Source of the DNA: Streptomyces stelliscabiei
GTDB taxonomy: Bacteria; Actinomycetota; Actinomycetes; Streptomycetales; Streptomycetaceae
DNA: 64,000 nucleotides
NCBI RefSeq assembly: GCF_014873495.1
Contig: NZ_JADBGF010000001.1
Location: 1,240,001-1,304,000, forward strand
Direction: 5' to 3'
The stretch's first letter is position 1. Every line of letters begins with the position of its first letter. Below are positions 17,447 to 27,400 of the stretch, in pieces. The position numbers were made by a program, and so were the translations under genes. Under the pieces are notes generated by a model. The model worked only from the letters and a program-made list of their open reading frames with translations. It did no database searches and was not told the DNA's origin.

Positions 17447-18313
17447 GTGGGTTGGCTGGCAGCGGGCGACGGGTATGAAGTCGCTCTTGTGGAGGGGCGG
17501 GTGGCGGCGCGAGCCACCTCGGGCCGGGCGGCGGGACGGCAGTTGAAGTCGCTGCCGAAGGCGCTGAAGGACCACCCGGAGGTGGACCGGCTGCGGCGGT
17601 TCGCCGAATGGCTGGATCGGCACGCGGCGGCGTGCGTCACGCAGGTGGACGCCTGGATGGTGTCGTCACTGCCCGTGCCCACCGGTCTGCTGGCCCGGGT
17701 GTGGCCGGACGAGGCGTGGCAGGCCGCACTGCGCGACCTAGCGATCGTCGGCGACGACCCGGACGAGGTCGGCTTCCTGCGGGGCGCCACCGACTCCGGC
17801 GAACTGCGGGTGGTCAACCTGGACGGTGAGACGGTCCGCCTCTCCCCGCGCACGGTCACCCTGCCGCACCCGGTGCTGCTGCCGGACCTCGACGACATCC
17901 GGGAGTTCGCGGCGGAACTGGGCATCGTCCAGCGCGTCGAGCAGATACACCGGGCCATCTGGCGGCGGCCGGACGGTCTCGCCGCCAAGGCCACCCAGGT
18001 ACGGGACTTCACCGGGGGCCGGTTCCGTTCCCGCTTCGCCCTCGCCGCCCGCGCCACCTCCCTCGGGTACCGCGTCTCCGGTGGTTACGCCACCGCACGC
18101 GTCCGGGACGGCGAGCGCACCGTCGAGGCCTCCGTGTGGATCGGGGAGCCCTACTGGGACGACGAGGTGGACACCGGCAGCCTGACCTGGCAGGACCAGG
18201 ACGGCCGCGCCCTGCCGCTGGCCGAAGTGGGCCCGGTGGCCTGGTCGGAGGGGATGCGGATGGCCGCGGCGCTGTACGCCGGGCGCGTGATCGAGGAGGG
18301 CAAGGACGCATGA
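17447..18313 (+). CDS. DUF4132 domain protein (stand-alone), first gene of the MoxR/VWA operon
   Basis: A 288-aa protein. Residues 1-60 (YEVALVEGRVAARATSGRAA ... SLPKALKDHPEVDRL) and 130-280 (TLPHPVLLPDLDDIREFAAE, LGIVQRVEQIHR, VGPVAWSEGMRMAAALYAG) match my recollection of the C-terminal DUF4132 region of large YehI/MolR-like proteins. Here the domain is a separate protein. GTG 17447 has AGGGG 9 nt upstream. The stop overlaps the next start (ATGA), the first of several couplings. No catalytic motif is evident; the role within the operon is unknown. Confidence 0.75.
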   Translation: MGWLAAGDGYEVALVEGRVAARATSGRAAGRQLKSLPKALKDHPEVDRLRRFAEWLDRHAAACVTQVDAWMVSSLPVPTGLLARVWPDEAWQAALRDLAIVGDDPDEVGFLRGATDSGELRVVNLDGETVRLSPRTVTLPHPVLLPDLDDIREFAAELGIVQRVEQIHRAIWRRPDGLAAKATQVRDFTGGRFRSRFALAARATSLGYRVSGGYATARVRDGERTVEASVWIGEPYWDDEVDTGSLTWQDQDGRALPLAEVGPVAWSEGMRMAAALYAGRVIEEGKDA

Positions 18314-21300
18314 GCGGGGGGACAGCGGTGTCGTACGAGGACGTGCTGGCGGCGGGCGGAGTACTGCCGGCGGACACCGAGGGGGCCGGAGAGCGGGCGG
18401 TGCCGCTGACGGCGCGGACGTACCGTCATCCGGGTCTGGAGGACCGGGTGGTGGTGCGGCTGGTCGCCGGGGAGCTGGGCGCGGCGGAGGATCTGGCCGC
18501 CGGGTTCCTCGGTCTGGAGCAGGACGCGGAGCCGGCGGTCGTGGGGCTGGGGCTGCGGCAGTCGCTGGGCTTCCCCGAGTGGGTGCTGGTGCACCACCCG
18601 GCGGACGGGCACCACGCGCTGGGCGTCGTGCCCGACCTGGAGCGGGCGGCCCGGCAGGCGAAGACCAAGCCCAAGGCGGCCATGGACGCCTATGTGGAGC
18701 TGGGCGAGCGGCTCGCGGCGTCGGTGCCGCACTTCCTGCCCACGTTCTACGAGCAGGCGGGGCGGGTGTTCCTCGCGGAGGAGAACGCCACGTACGCGGC
18801 CCAGTTGTTCACCCGCGCCCGCAAGGCCGAGGCGGAGCACGGGCTGGTCGTCGAGGAGGAGCGGCTCGACGCCGTGTTCCTGGAGTTCGCCCTGGCCGGC
18901 GCCCTCCCGGTGAAGGTCCTGTCGGCGTACGCGAAGGAGCTGGCCGCACGGGTCCCGGCCGAGGAGGCACTGCGGCGCTTCACCAAGCTGTGCCTGCGCC
19001 GCACCGCGGGCGGTCTGCCGCCGTCGGCGCAGATGGCGAACGACCTGCGCAGGCTGGCCCGCGCCGCCGGCCGCGACGCGGACGTGACCGAGCAGGACTA
19101 CCTCGCCGAGCTGCTGGTCCTGCCGTCCACGCTGCGCGCGGCGGCGGGCTGGTGGAAGGGCCACCGCACGGCACTCGTGGCGCTGGCGGCGCGCGAGCCG
19201 AAGGTGCGCGGCACCCTGCTCGACACGCTCCCCTCGTCCTCCGACGACGACCTGCCCGCGATGTGGCTGGACATCCTGCAGGTCTCCGGCGCCACGGCCG
19301 CGCTGTGGGACGGTTCCCTGCCCGCGGAGCAGCGGCCGCACGACGGTACGGCGGGCTGGCTGGAGCGGTTCCTGGTGTTCCGGGAGCGCGCGCGGTCCTG
19401 GCGCGGTTCCACGCGGATGCCCGAGCTGTACCCGCTGGTGGAGCGGGCGGCGGATCAGCTGCGGAGCGAACTGACGGCTTCCGCACGGGAGTTGACGGTC
19501 ACGCACGACATCGACCTGATGGACCTGTTGCTGTCCCTGGACGTGCCCGTGGCGGCCCCGGGGAAGGGCAACGCACTCCCGCTGGAGCAGTGGGCCCCGG
19601 GTGAGGGCCACCGCGAGCTGCTGTCGCTGACCGCGGACTCCCGTTTCCACGACGCCTTCCGGCAGGGCGCGGACCGGTTCAGCGACGACGACTCCGGGCG
19701 GCGTGCGATCCGCGTGCTGGCCGCCTCACCCGGTGGCCGCCCGCTGCTGGCGCGGTGGGTGAGCGAGGTCGTCCGGCGGTTCACCGCCGTGGGCCTGCCC
19801 CAGCTGCCCGACGCGCTCGCCCGGCTGAAGTGGCTGCCCGCCGAGGCGCTGGCGCTCGCCGAGGACGAGGTCCGTGCAGCCGTCGCCACCGACCTGGCAC
19901 CGGTGCTGACGCGCACCCTGCGCGCCGGCCTCTTCGACGAACTGGGCTGGCCCGCCTGGGAGGACGCCACCGCCACCCTCGTCCCGAAGAACGACGTCGA
20001 GGACATCATCGTCGCCGACGCCTGGCCGCACCTCGTCGTGGCCGGTGCCGCCCAGGCCCGCGTGATCGGCGCGGAGGGCACGCTCCTCACCCACGACCTG
20101 CGCATCCCGGCGAACGACAGCTGGGGCGACCCGGGCTTCCACCACGTGGACGGCGAACTGCTCGTCTACTGGCGGTCGCGCAACAACGGTCTGCGCGGCT
20201 ACTGGCACACCCGCGCCGACAGCCCCCGGACCATGGAGGGCCCGGGCGGCACCCGGGGCACCGAGATGGACTGGTACAAGGGCGACCTGAGGCTCACCCT
20301 GCCCCTGCCGGGCGGCGGCCGCACCACCGGCGCGGGCGTCCTGCACACCGGGGACACCACCGTGCCCGAGGAACGGTGGCTGATCTTCGACGGCGCGTCG
20401 TACTGGGTGTGGCACGCGGAGGGCGAGCAGGACACCCACGGGTTCTACGAGTACGACCCGGCCACGAACACGCGCGGGCGCATGAGCATGCCCGCGTTCC
20501 TGTCCGACGCGCTGCGTGACGCTCCCGAGGGCAGCGCCTACGACAGTGGCTGGCTCGGCCCCTCCCCGACCGTCGGCCGCACGCCCGCCTCCGCTCCCGT
20601 GGACGGCGTGGTCGGCATCCGCACGGTCCGGCTGCCCGACGGCTCCTGGCGCACCCAGGACCTCGCCGGACACACCGTCACCCTGGCCGCCGAGCGGGGC
20701 CGGCCGTCGGCGCTCGTGGTGTTCCCGGGCGACGACCAGGCCCGTGCCGTCGTGCGCAACGGCTGGCAGCTGGAGATCGTCGACACGGACGGCGTCGTCA
20801 CGTCCGTCGCGAAGACGGACCGTACGCCGGGGGTCTTCGGCGAGGGCACCCTGCTGCTGCCGCCGGTGCAGTTCTGGGAGTGCATGACCGCCCGCGACCC
20901 GGAGGGCTCCGCCGCACTGCGCCGCATCGACGGGGCGACCGCGGCGGCACTGCTGACGGCCGCCGCCGAGGAGGACAAGGAGGCGCTGCCCGCCGCGATC
21001 CGCTCGCTCCTTCCGGTCACCCACGACGCGCTCGTCGCGGGGGTCGCGGGAGTCGTGCGCCACGCCGCCGGCCAGCAGGCCGTCCTCGACGGCGCGGCGG
21101 CGCGGCTCACCCGGGCGCTCGACGGAGGCCTGGAGGAGGCGGAGGGACCCGCCGGGCCGGCGGACACCGTGCTCCAGCAGGCCCTGAGCGGTGTCGGCGG
21201 GTCGGCCGGCTACTGGTGGAACCGTGACGACCAGGCCGACACCGTCTTCCGTGCCCTGCGCGCCCTGACCAGGGCCGCCGGGCACGCCGGGACCGCCGTG

Positions 21301-23220
21301 CCGCGGGAGCGCACCGTACGCCTCCACCTCGACGGGACCGGGCTGCCGACCGGGCGCCCGGAGCTGTCGACGCTGATCGACCGGGTGGGCGCCCTGGCGT
21401 TCCGGGCCGCGGCCCTCACCACCACGCAGGAGCACCGCGAGGTGCTGCGGACGCTGCTCGAACGGCTCGACACCCTCGGGCTGGGCAACGACGGCGCGTC
21501 CACCCGGTGGCGCGAGGTGACCCTCAGGCTGGGAGCCGACCAATTGCGCACCCCGTCGGGCGCATGGCGCGAGGGTTCGTGGGACGGACTTCTGCCCCTG
21601 GGCGGGGGCGCGTTCCTGGCGATCCTGGAGCACGGCTCGCCGGACGACGACGGCTGCGTCTTCCGGGGCTACTTCCACGACCCTGCGGAGCGGTTCGAGA
21701 CCCCGGAACCGTACACACTGCAGAAGTCCACCCCGCTGGGCGTCGCGGGCGATGCCCCCTGGATCGGTGAGTTCCTGGCGGAGCTGACCGCGCGCGGACC
21801 GGCGCCCTGGTTCCCGGAGGCGGCCGAGGAGTTCGCCCGGCTGACCGGCGTCACCGAGACCGTGGCCCGGCTGGTCGTGGCCGGTCTTCCGGGGGTCGAC
21901 GTCCACCAGCGCACGTTCCTGACCACGGAGGCCCGCAACGCCCTCGGGGTCAAGGCCGCCCCCGCGGCCGTCGCCAAGGACGAGCTCCAGGGCGTCGACA
22001 ACGCGGTCCGCGCGGCCGTGGTCGGCGCGCTGCTGCCCGACGACCCCGCCGGCCTGTGGACCGACGGGCCGAACGTGGCCGCCGCGGCCGAGCTGTGGAA
22101 CAGCGAGGTCGGCAGGCGGACGGCCGTGCCCGAGGACGTGCTCGCCGACGCCCTGCGCGCGGTCAAGCACGCGCGATGGAACGTACGCGAGGCCCTGCCC
22201 GCCCTGCTGCACCCTGCAGGTGAACCCCGGCTCACCCAGGACCTGGAGTGGGCCGTCAGGGGCGACCGGGTCAGGCCGGTGACGGACGACGCGGTCGGGT
22301 TCACGGCGGACACGCTGGTCGGCTCCGTCGGGCTGGCCGCCTGGCTCGCCCACCGCCTGCCCGCCGGCGACCCGCTCCGGGCCGCGCTGCCCGGCGCGCT
22401 CACCGCCGTACGGGAGCGGCTCGCCCACCCCGGGCTGGTGCTCGACCTCGGGCAGTACATCAGCATCCAACAGTTCCGGAAGACGGCGGGCACCCCGACC
22501 GAGACCGGCCAGGGCTTCGAGCGGTACGGCGCCGTCGTCCTCGCCACCCACGACGACCAGCCGGCGCCGGGCATCCGGGTCGCGCTGCTCGACGAGGCGG
22601 GCCAGGACCCGTACCTGCCCGCGCTGCGCGTCGACAACCAGCGGCCCTACGCGGCCGAGGTGGCGCTGCGCCTGGCCCGTTCCGCCCCGTACGCGGCCCT
22701 GATGGCCGACCCGGGGGACCCGGTCGCGGGCGAGCGCGCCCAGGACGGCACCTGGTGGCCGCAGGACCCGAGCCGTTCGGTGCCCGAGCTGGTGACCGAG
22801 GTGGCGAAGGAGTACGGCATCGGTGAGGACGCGGCCACGCTCTATCTGATGCTGCTGGCCATGCCCGACCCGACCGACCGTACGACGGCCCGCTGGACGG
22901 GATGGAAGCCGGCCCGGCTCCGGGCGGCCCGTGCCGAGCTGGCCGGGGGCGAGCTGGTGGTGGAAGCCACCAGGACCAGGGCCGGGCGTTCGCTCTTCCT
23001 GCCCGGCGCCTGGGTCGACCCCAAGGCACCGCGCCTGCCGCTGGAGCGGTGGAAGCTGCCGCTGTTCGGCGAACTGATGACCGACGACCACGCGACGTTC
23101 GGCGTGATCGTGCCGACCGAACCGGCCGCCGAGCTGTACCGCAGGGCCTGGCAGCGCGTCCAGGACGGCGACGCGCCCCGGTTCGAGGAACTGAAGGTAC
23201 GGCGGGGCCGCCGCCGCTGA
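18310..23220 (+). CDS. Very large uncharacterised protein (1636 aa) of the MoxR/VWA operon
   Basis: A cytosolic protein without signal peptide or membrane segments. Residues about 100-300 look like helical TPR/HEAT-type repeats (FYEQAGRVFLAEENATYAAQ). Residues about 577-860 are Trp/Gly-rich beta strands (GELLVYWRSRNNGLRGYW, WLIFDGASYWVWHAEG), suggestive of a propeller or jelly-roll. The rest is helical, ending in a basic KVRRGRRR tail. By position and size it corresponds to the big partner (YehI-like) of MoxR/VWA systems, perhaps a target or scaffold. ATG 18310 overlaps the previous stop and has GGAGGG upstream; the longer upstream extension of this frame overlaps the preceding gene and is rejected. 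No enzymatic motif recognised. Confidence 0.85.
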   Translation: MSGGTAVSYEDVLAAGGVLPADTEGAGERAVPLTARTYRHPGLEDRVVVRLVAGELGAAEDLAAGFLGLEQDAEPAVVGLGLRQSLGFPEWVLVHHPADGHHALGVVPDLERAARQAKTKPKAAMDAYVELGERLAASVPHFLPTFYEQAGRVFLAEENATYAAQLFTRARKAEAEHGLVVEEERLDAVFLEFALAGALPVKVLSAYAKELAARVPAEEALRRFTKLCLRRTAGGLPPSAQMANDLRRLARAAGRDADVTEQDYLAELLVLPSTLRAAAGWWKGHRTALVALAAREPKVRGTLLDTLPSSSDDDLPAMWLDILQVSGATAALWDGSLPAEQRPHDGTAGWLERFLVFRERARSWRGSTRMPELYPLVERAADQLRSELTASARELTVTHDIDLMDLLLSLDVPVAAPGKGNALPLEQWAPGEGHRELLSLTADSRFHDAFRQGADRFSDDDSGRRAIRVLAASPGGRPLLARWVSEVVRRFTAVGLPQLPDALARLKWLPAEALALAEDEVRAAVATDLAPVLTRTLRAGLFDELGWPAWEDATATLVPKNDVEDIIVADAWPHLVVAGAAQARVIGAEGTLLTHDLRIPANDSWGDPGFHHVDGELLVYWRSRNNGLRGYWHTRADSPRTMEGPGGTRGTEMDWYKGDLRLTLPLPGGGRTTGAGVLHTGDTTVPEERWLIFDGASYWVWHAEGEQDTHGFYEYDPATNTRGRMSMPAFLSDALRDAPEGSAYDSGWLGPSPTVGRTPASAPVDGVVGIRTVRLPDGSWRTQDLAGHTVTLAAERGRPSALVVFPGDDQARAVVRNGWQLEIVDTDGVVTSVAKTDRTPGVFGEGTLLLPPVQFWECMTARDPEGSAALRRIDGATAAALLTAAAEEDKEALPAAIRSLLPVTHDALVAGVAGVVRHAAGQQAVLDGAAARLTRALDGGLEEAEGPAGPADTVLQQALSGVGGSAGYWWNRDDQADTVFRALRALTRAAGHAGTAVPRERTVRLHLDGTGLPTGRPELSTLIDRVGALAFRAAALTTTQEHREVLRTLLERLDTLGLGNDGASTRWREVTLRLGADQLRTPSGAWREGSWDGLLPLGGGAFLAILEHGSPDDDGCVFRGYFHDPAERFETPEPYTLQKSTPLGVAGDAPWIGEFLAELTARGPAPWFPEAAEEFARLTGVTETVARLVVAGLPGVDVHQRTFLTTEARNALGVKAAPAAVAKDELQGVDNAVRAAVVGALLPDDPAGLWTDGPNVAAAAELWNSEVGRRTAVPEDVLADALRAVKHARWNVREALPALLHPAGEPRLTQDLEWAVRGDRVRPVTDDAVGFTADTLVGSVGLAAWLAHRLPAGDPLRAALPGALTAVRERLAHPGLVLDLGQYISIQQFRKTAGTPTETGQGFERYGAVVLATHDDQPAPGIRVALLDEAGQDPYLPALRVDNQRPYAAEVALRLARSAPYAALMADPGDPVAGERAQDGTWWPQDPSRSVPELVTEVAKEYGIGEDAATLYLMLLAMPDPTDRTTARWTGWKPARLRAARAELAGGELVVEATRTRAGRSLFLPGAWVDPKAPRLPLERWKLPLFGELMTDDHATFGVIVPTEPAAELYRRAWQRVQDGDAPRFEELKVRRGRRR

Positions 23221-23225
23221 CCCAC

Positions 23226-23255
23226 CCGGGGGCGCCCCGCACCGGGCGCCCCCGG
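23226..23255 (+). other. Intra-operon 12-bp perfect hairpin
   Basis: CCGGGGGCGCCC, loop CGCACC, GGGCGCCCCCGG, starting 5 nt after the stop of the 1636-aa protein gene and 48 nt before moxR. No U tract follows. It could be a partial terminator, an mRNA processing or stability element, or a true operon boundary. Confidence 0.7.
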
Positions 23256-23302
23256 CACCCGTCCCTCACAACGACCCACAGACCTGACGAGCAAGGACAT
23301 CC

Positions 23303-24463
23303 ATGACCCCGACCGACACGGCGACGGCCCTCCCCGCCCGGCAGACCCTGCCCGCCGAGGAACGCCACGCCACCGAACTCGACTTCCTCGCCGCCCACGA
23401 CCAGGGCCCCCGCCCGCCCGGCTGGCGTCTGACCCCGCGTTCCGTGGTGACCTTCGTCTGCGGCAGCGGCGGCGACGCCCTGAAGCCGGCCGAGCCGCAC
23501 GAGACGCTGCCCGACAAGCTGGTGATCGCGCCCAAGTTCGTCGGCGAACGTGCCCTGGTCGAGCGGTGCGTGGTCACCCTCGCCGGTGAGCGGGGCCTGC
23601 TGCTGGTCGGCGAGCCCGGTACGGCCAAGTCGATGCTCTCCGAGCTGCTGTCGGCCGCCGTGTGCGGCACCAGCGCGCTCACCGTGCAGGGCACCGCCGG
23701 CACCACCGAGGACGCCTTCCGCTACGGCTGGAACTACGCCCTGCTGCTCGCCCAGGGGCCGACCTCGCAGGCGCTGGTCGACTCACCGGTGCTCGGCGCC
23801 ATGCGCTCGGGCCGGGTGGCGCGGGTCGAGGAGATCACCCGGTGTCTGCCCGAGGTGCAGGACGCCCTGGTGTCGATCCTGTCCGACCGCCGGGTGAGCG
23901 TGCCCGAGCTGTCCGGCACGGACGACGCCCAGGTCCCGGCCGCGCCCGGGTTCACCGTCATCGCCACCGCCAACCTGCGCGACCGGGGTGTCTCGGAGAT
24001 GTCGGCCGCGCTCAAGCGGCGCTTCAACTTCGAGACCGTGCACCCGATCGCGGACGTCGACGCCGAGACCGCCCTCGTCCGGCGGCAGGCGGAGGCGGCC
24101 GTCCACCGGGCGGGCGCGGCCTTCGGCGTCGACGACGCCGTGCTCGACGTGCTGGTGACCGTCTTCCGTGATCTGCGCGCAGGGCGCTCCGCCGAGGGCT
24201 GGGACGTGGAGCGGCCCGGCACGGTGATGTCCACCGCCGAGGCCGTGCAGGTCGCGGCCTCGCTCGGGGTGGCCGCCGCGTACCTGCCCGGCGGGGACGC
24301 CCTCGACCTCGTCCCCGGGCACCTGCTCGGTGTGGTCCGCAAGGACGACCCGGCCGACCACGCCCGGCTGCTCGGCTACTGGGACGGTCCGGTGCGCCGC
24401 CGCGCAGAGGACGGCTCGGCGATGTGGCGCCGCCTCTGGGACCTGCGGGAGAACCTTCGGTGA
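23303..24463 (+). CDS. MoxR-type AAA+ ATPase (YehL-like)
   Basis: A 386-aa ATPase. Walker A is GEPGTAKS (103-110, K109). The Walker B/MoxR segment RVARVEEITRCLPEVQDALV is atypical: VEE replaces the usual DE(I/A)NR. Sensor 1 is VIATANLRD, and the arginine finger is in ALKRRFNFE. The C-terminal lid is helical. MoxR ATPases work with VWA-domain partners to remodel or insert metal into protein targets; here the VWA partner is the next gene, whose GTG overlaps this stop (GTGA). ATG 23303 has AAGGA upstream. Confidence 0.93.
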   Translation: MTPTDTATALPARQTLPAEERHATELDFLAAHDQGPRPPGWRLTPRSVVTFVCGSGGDALKPAEPHETLPDKLVIAPKFVGERALVERCVVTLAGERGLLLVGEPGTAKSMLSELLSAAVCGTSALTVQGTAGTTEDAFRYGWNYALLLAQGPTSQALVDSPVLGAMRSGRVARVEEITRCLPEVQDALVSILSDRRVSVPELSGTDDAQVPAAPGFTVIATANLRDRGVSEMSAALKRRFNFETVHPIADVDAETALVRRQAEAAVHRAGAAFGVDDAVLDVLVTVFRDLRAGRSAEGWDVERPGTVMSTAEAVQVAASLGVAAAYLPGGDALDLVPGHLLGVVRKDDPADHARLLGYWDGPVRRRAEDGSAMWRRLWDLRENLR

Positions 24464-27400
24464 CGACCACTCAGGACCCGCGGGAGGCCGTCGCGGCCCT
24501 CGCCGACTCCGCCGCGCCGTACCTGCTGGGGGTACGGCACCACAGCCCGGCCCTCGCCGCGGCCGTACCCGCCCTGCTGGACGCCTCCGGCGCCGAGGTC
24601 GTCTGTGTGGAGCTGCCGGCCGACTTCCAGCACTGGCTCCCCCACCTCGCCGCCCCCGGCACTCTGGCCCCGGTCGCCCTGGCCGGGGCGAGCGAGGGCG
24701 GACGGCTCGGCTTCTACCCGTTCGCCGACTTCTCCCCCGAACTCGCCGCGCTCCGCTGGGCGCGGGAGCGAGGGGTGGAGGTGGTGTGCTGCGACCTGCC
24801 GATGTCGGATCCCGCGTGGAGCGCGGAGGGGTTCGGCGTGCGCGCGGGAGAGTCCCGGCCGGGTCCGCAGGGCCCGGCACCGGGCACGGACGGCCCGGCG
24901 GCGGACACGGACGGGGCGGCGGCGGACACGGGTGAGGCCAGGTCGGCGGCAGCGGGCCCGAGCCCGGCCGCGGCCACGCCAAGCGCAGACGCCCGGGACG
25001 CGGACACGCCAAGCGCGGCCACGCGCAGCGCGACCACGCGGGGCGCAGTCACCCGGAGCGCTGCCGCCGAGGCCGCGCCCCTCGCCTCGCCCACCGCCTT
25101 CGCGGCCGCGCTCACCGCCGCCGGGACGGGCCGCGACGGCGACGACCTGTGGGACCGCTGCGTGGAGGTGCTCGCCCCCGGCTGCGCCCCCGAGGCGATC
25201 CGCCGTGCCGCCCTCGGCGTGGGGTGGGCGCTGCGCCGCGACGCCGAGTCGGCGGACGGCGTGCCGCCGGTGGACCTGGCCCGCGAGACCCATATGCGGG
25301 ACACGATCGCCCGCGCGGCGGCGGACGGCCGCCGGGTCGCGGCCGTGATCGGCGCGTTCCACGCCCCGGCGCTCACGGCCGCGTCCGCGACCGGCCCTGC
25401 CGAGGCGGAAGGAGAGACGCGGACCCAGGGCACGACCGGAGCCGGGGCCACGGCCGGGTCCCGGGGAGCGGCCCTCGTCGGGGACCGCCCCTCCGTCGTC
25501 ACCTCCCTCGTTCCGTACGCCTTCGACCTGCTGGACTCCCGTTCCGGGTACCCGGCGGGCATCCGGGACCCGCGCTGGCAGCAGGCGGTCTTCACGGCCG
25601 CCGGTGATCCCGGGCAGCTGCGGGACGCCGCCGCGCGGGCGATCACCGACGTGTGTCGGGAACTGCGCGCGGCCGGGCACACGGCGGGCACGGGCGAGGC
25701 GACCGAAACCCTGCGGATGGCGTGCGATCTGGCGAGTATCCGGGGGCTCACGGCCCCCGGCCGGGGCGAGGTCCTGGAGGCGCTGACGACCGTGATGGGC
25801 CAGGGCGAGCCGCTCGGCCGGGGCCGGGCCCTCGCCCGGGCCCTCGAAGTGGTCCTGGTCGGCACCGACCGGGGCCGGACCGCGCCGGGCACCCCGCGTT
25901 CCGGACTCGGTCCCTCCGTGGAGGCGGAACTGGCCGCGCTGCGGCTGCCCGGCCCGGACGACCCCGCCGCCCGCGAACTCCGGCTCGACCCGCTCCGCTC
26001 CGCGCTCGACAGCCGCCGCGAGACCCTGCTCCAGCGCCTGGCGGTGTGCGGCGCGGGTTACGGCGAGGCCGTGGATGTGGCCGGCACGGGCGACGGGACG
26101 GCCCTCACGACCCGGTGGCGGCTGTCGTGGACGCCCGCCGTTCCCGTACGGCTCGACCTGGCCGGGATACGGGGCGTGACCTCGGCCCTGGCCGCCGAGG
26201 GCACCCTGCGGGAGACCTTCCGCCGGGAGTCGGCGGACGGCGGACCCACCTGCGCGCTGGTGCTCGCCGGGCTCCGCGCGGCGGCCCGCTGCGACCTGCC
26301 CGCGCTGGTCGCCGACCGTCTGGCCGACGCCGCCGCCGTCCTCCCGGCGGCGGCCACGCTCCCCGAACTCCTCGAAGCCCTAGACCTGTTGGAGGCCCTG
26401 CGCCGGGGCCATCTGCCCGGCACCACCGCCGAGGGCAGGCTGTCCGCCGCCGCACTGGCCGTCGACCTGTTGGAGGCAGCCGTCCGCGCGCTGCCCGGCC
26501 TCGCGGGCAGCGACCAGCCGGAGGACGCGGCCGCGCTCGTCGCACTCGCCTCGCGGGCCGGTGAACACCGCCTCGGCCTGCGCATGGACGACGCCCTGGG
26601 CACCCTCGCGCGCACCGGCTCCCCGCTGATCCAGGGCGCGGCGCTGGCCGCCCGCGTCCTGCTCGACCTCGACTCCGCCGACACCCTCGGGGCACGTGCC
26701 GCCGGCTGGATCGACACGGCCACCGGGCCCGACAGCCGGTCGGCGCTGGCCCGACGCCTCAGCGGCCTGCTCAGCGGCGCGGCCCCGCTGCTGCAGTCCG
26801 CGCCGACCGCGCTGGACCCGCTGCTCGACCGTATCGACACGCTCACCGACCAGGGGTTCCTGGACCGGCTGCCCGCCCTGCGCGGCGGCTTCGACACGCT
26901 CACCCCGGCCGGCCGCGACCGCCTTCTCGACACGGTCACCGAACGCCTCGGCGACCGCCTGGACCTGTCGCTCGGCGCCTCACCGGCACTCCTCGCCCTG
27001 TGGACGGCGGCGGACAGGGCGGGCCTGGCGGCCGTCGACTCGCTGCGGCTGACGGGCGGTACGGCCCCGGTGGGGCCGGTCGAGGACGCCGACGGCACCG
27101 CCGTCCCCCGCGCCGTCGCGGACCCCGCCGGCCCCGTGGTCTCCGGGACCGTCGAAGCCGCGGTACCCACCCCCGCGACGTCCGGCCTCCCGCACCTCAC
27201 CCCCACCGACCGCTGGCGGCTGCTCCTCGGCCGGGAGAGCGAGAAGCTGCCGCAGGGGGCCCGCCGTTACGCGCACGCGCTGGACGAGCTGTACGGCACC
27301 GGCCGGGGCGAGGGTTCCTCCGATCTGGGGCGGGAGGGCGGCCCGGGCCGGGCCGGCGGTCAGGACTCGTCGTTCCCCACGGCCCGGGAGTGGGCCGAGG

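Noticed and set aside
19726..23091. 1121-codon open frame on the minus strand opposite the giant operon gene
   Set aside because: Same GC artefact; no domain and no ribosome binding site, while the plus frame is in a coupled operon.
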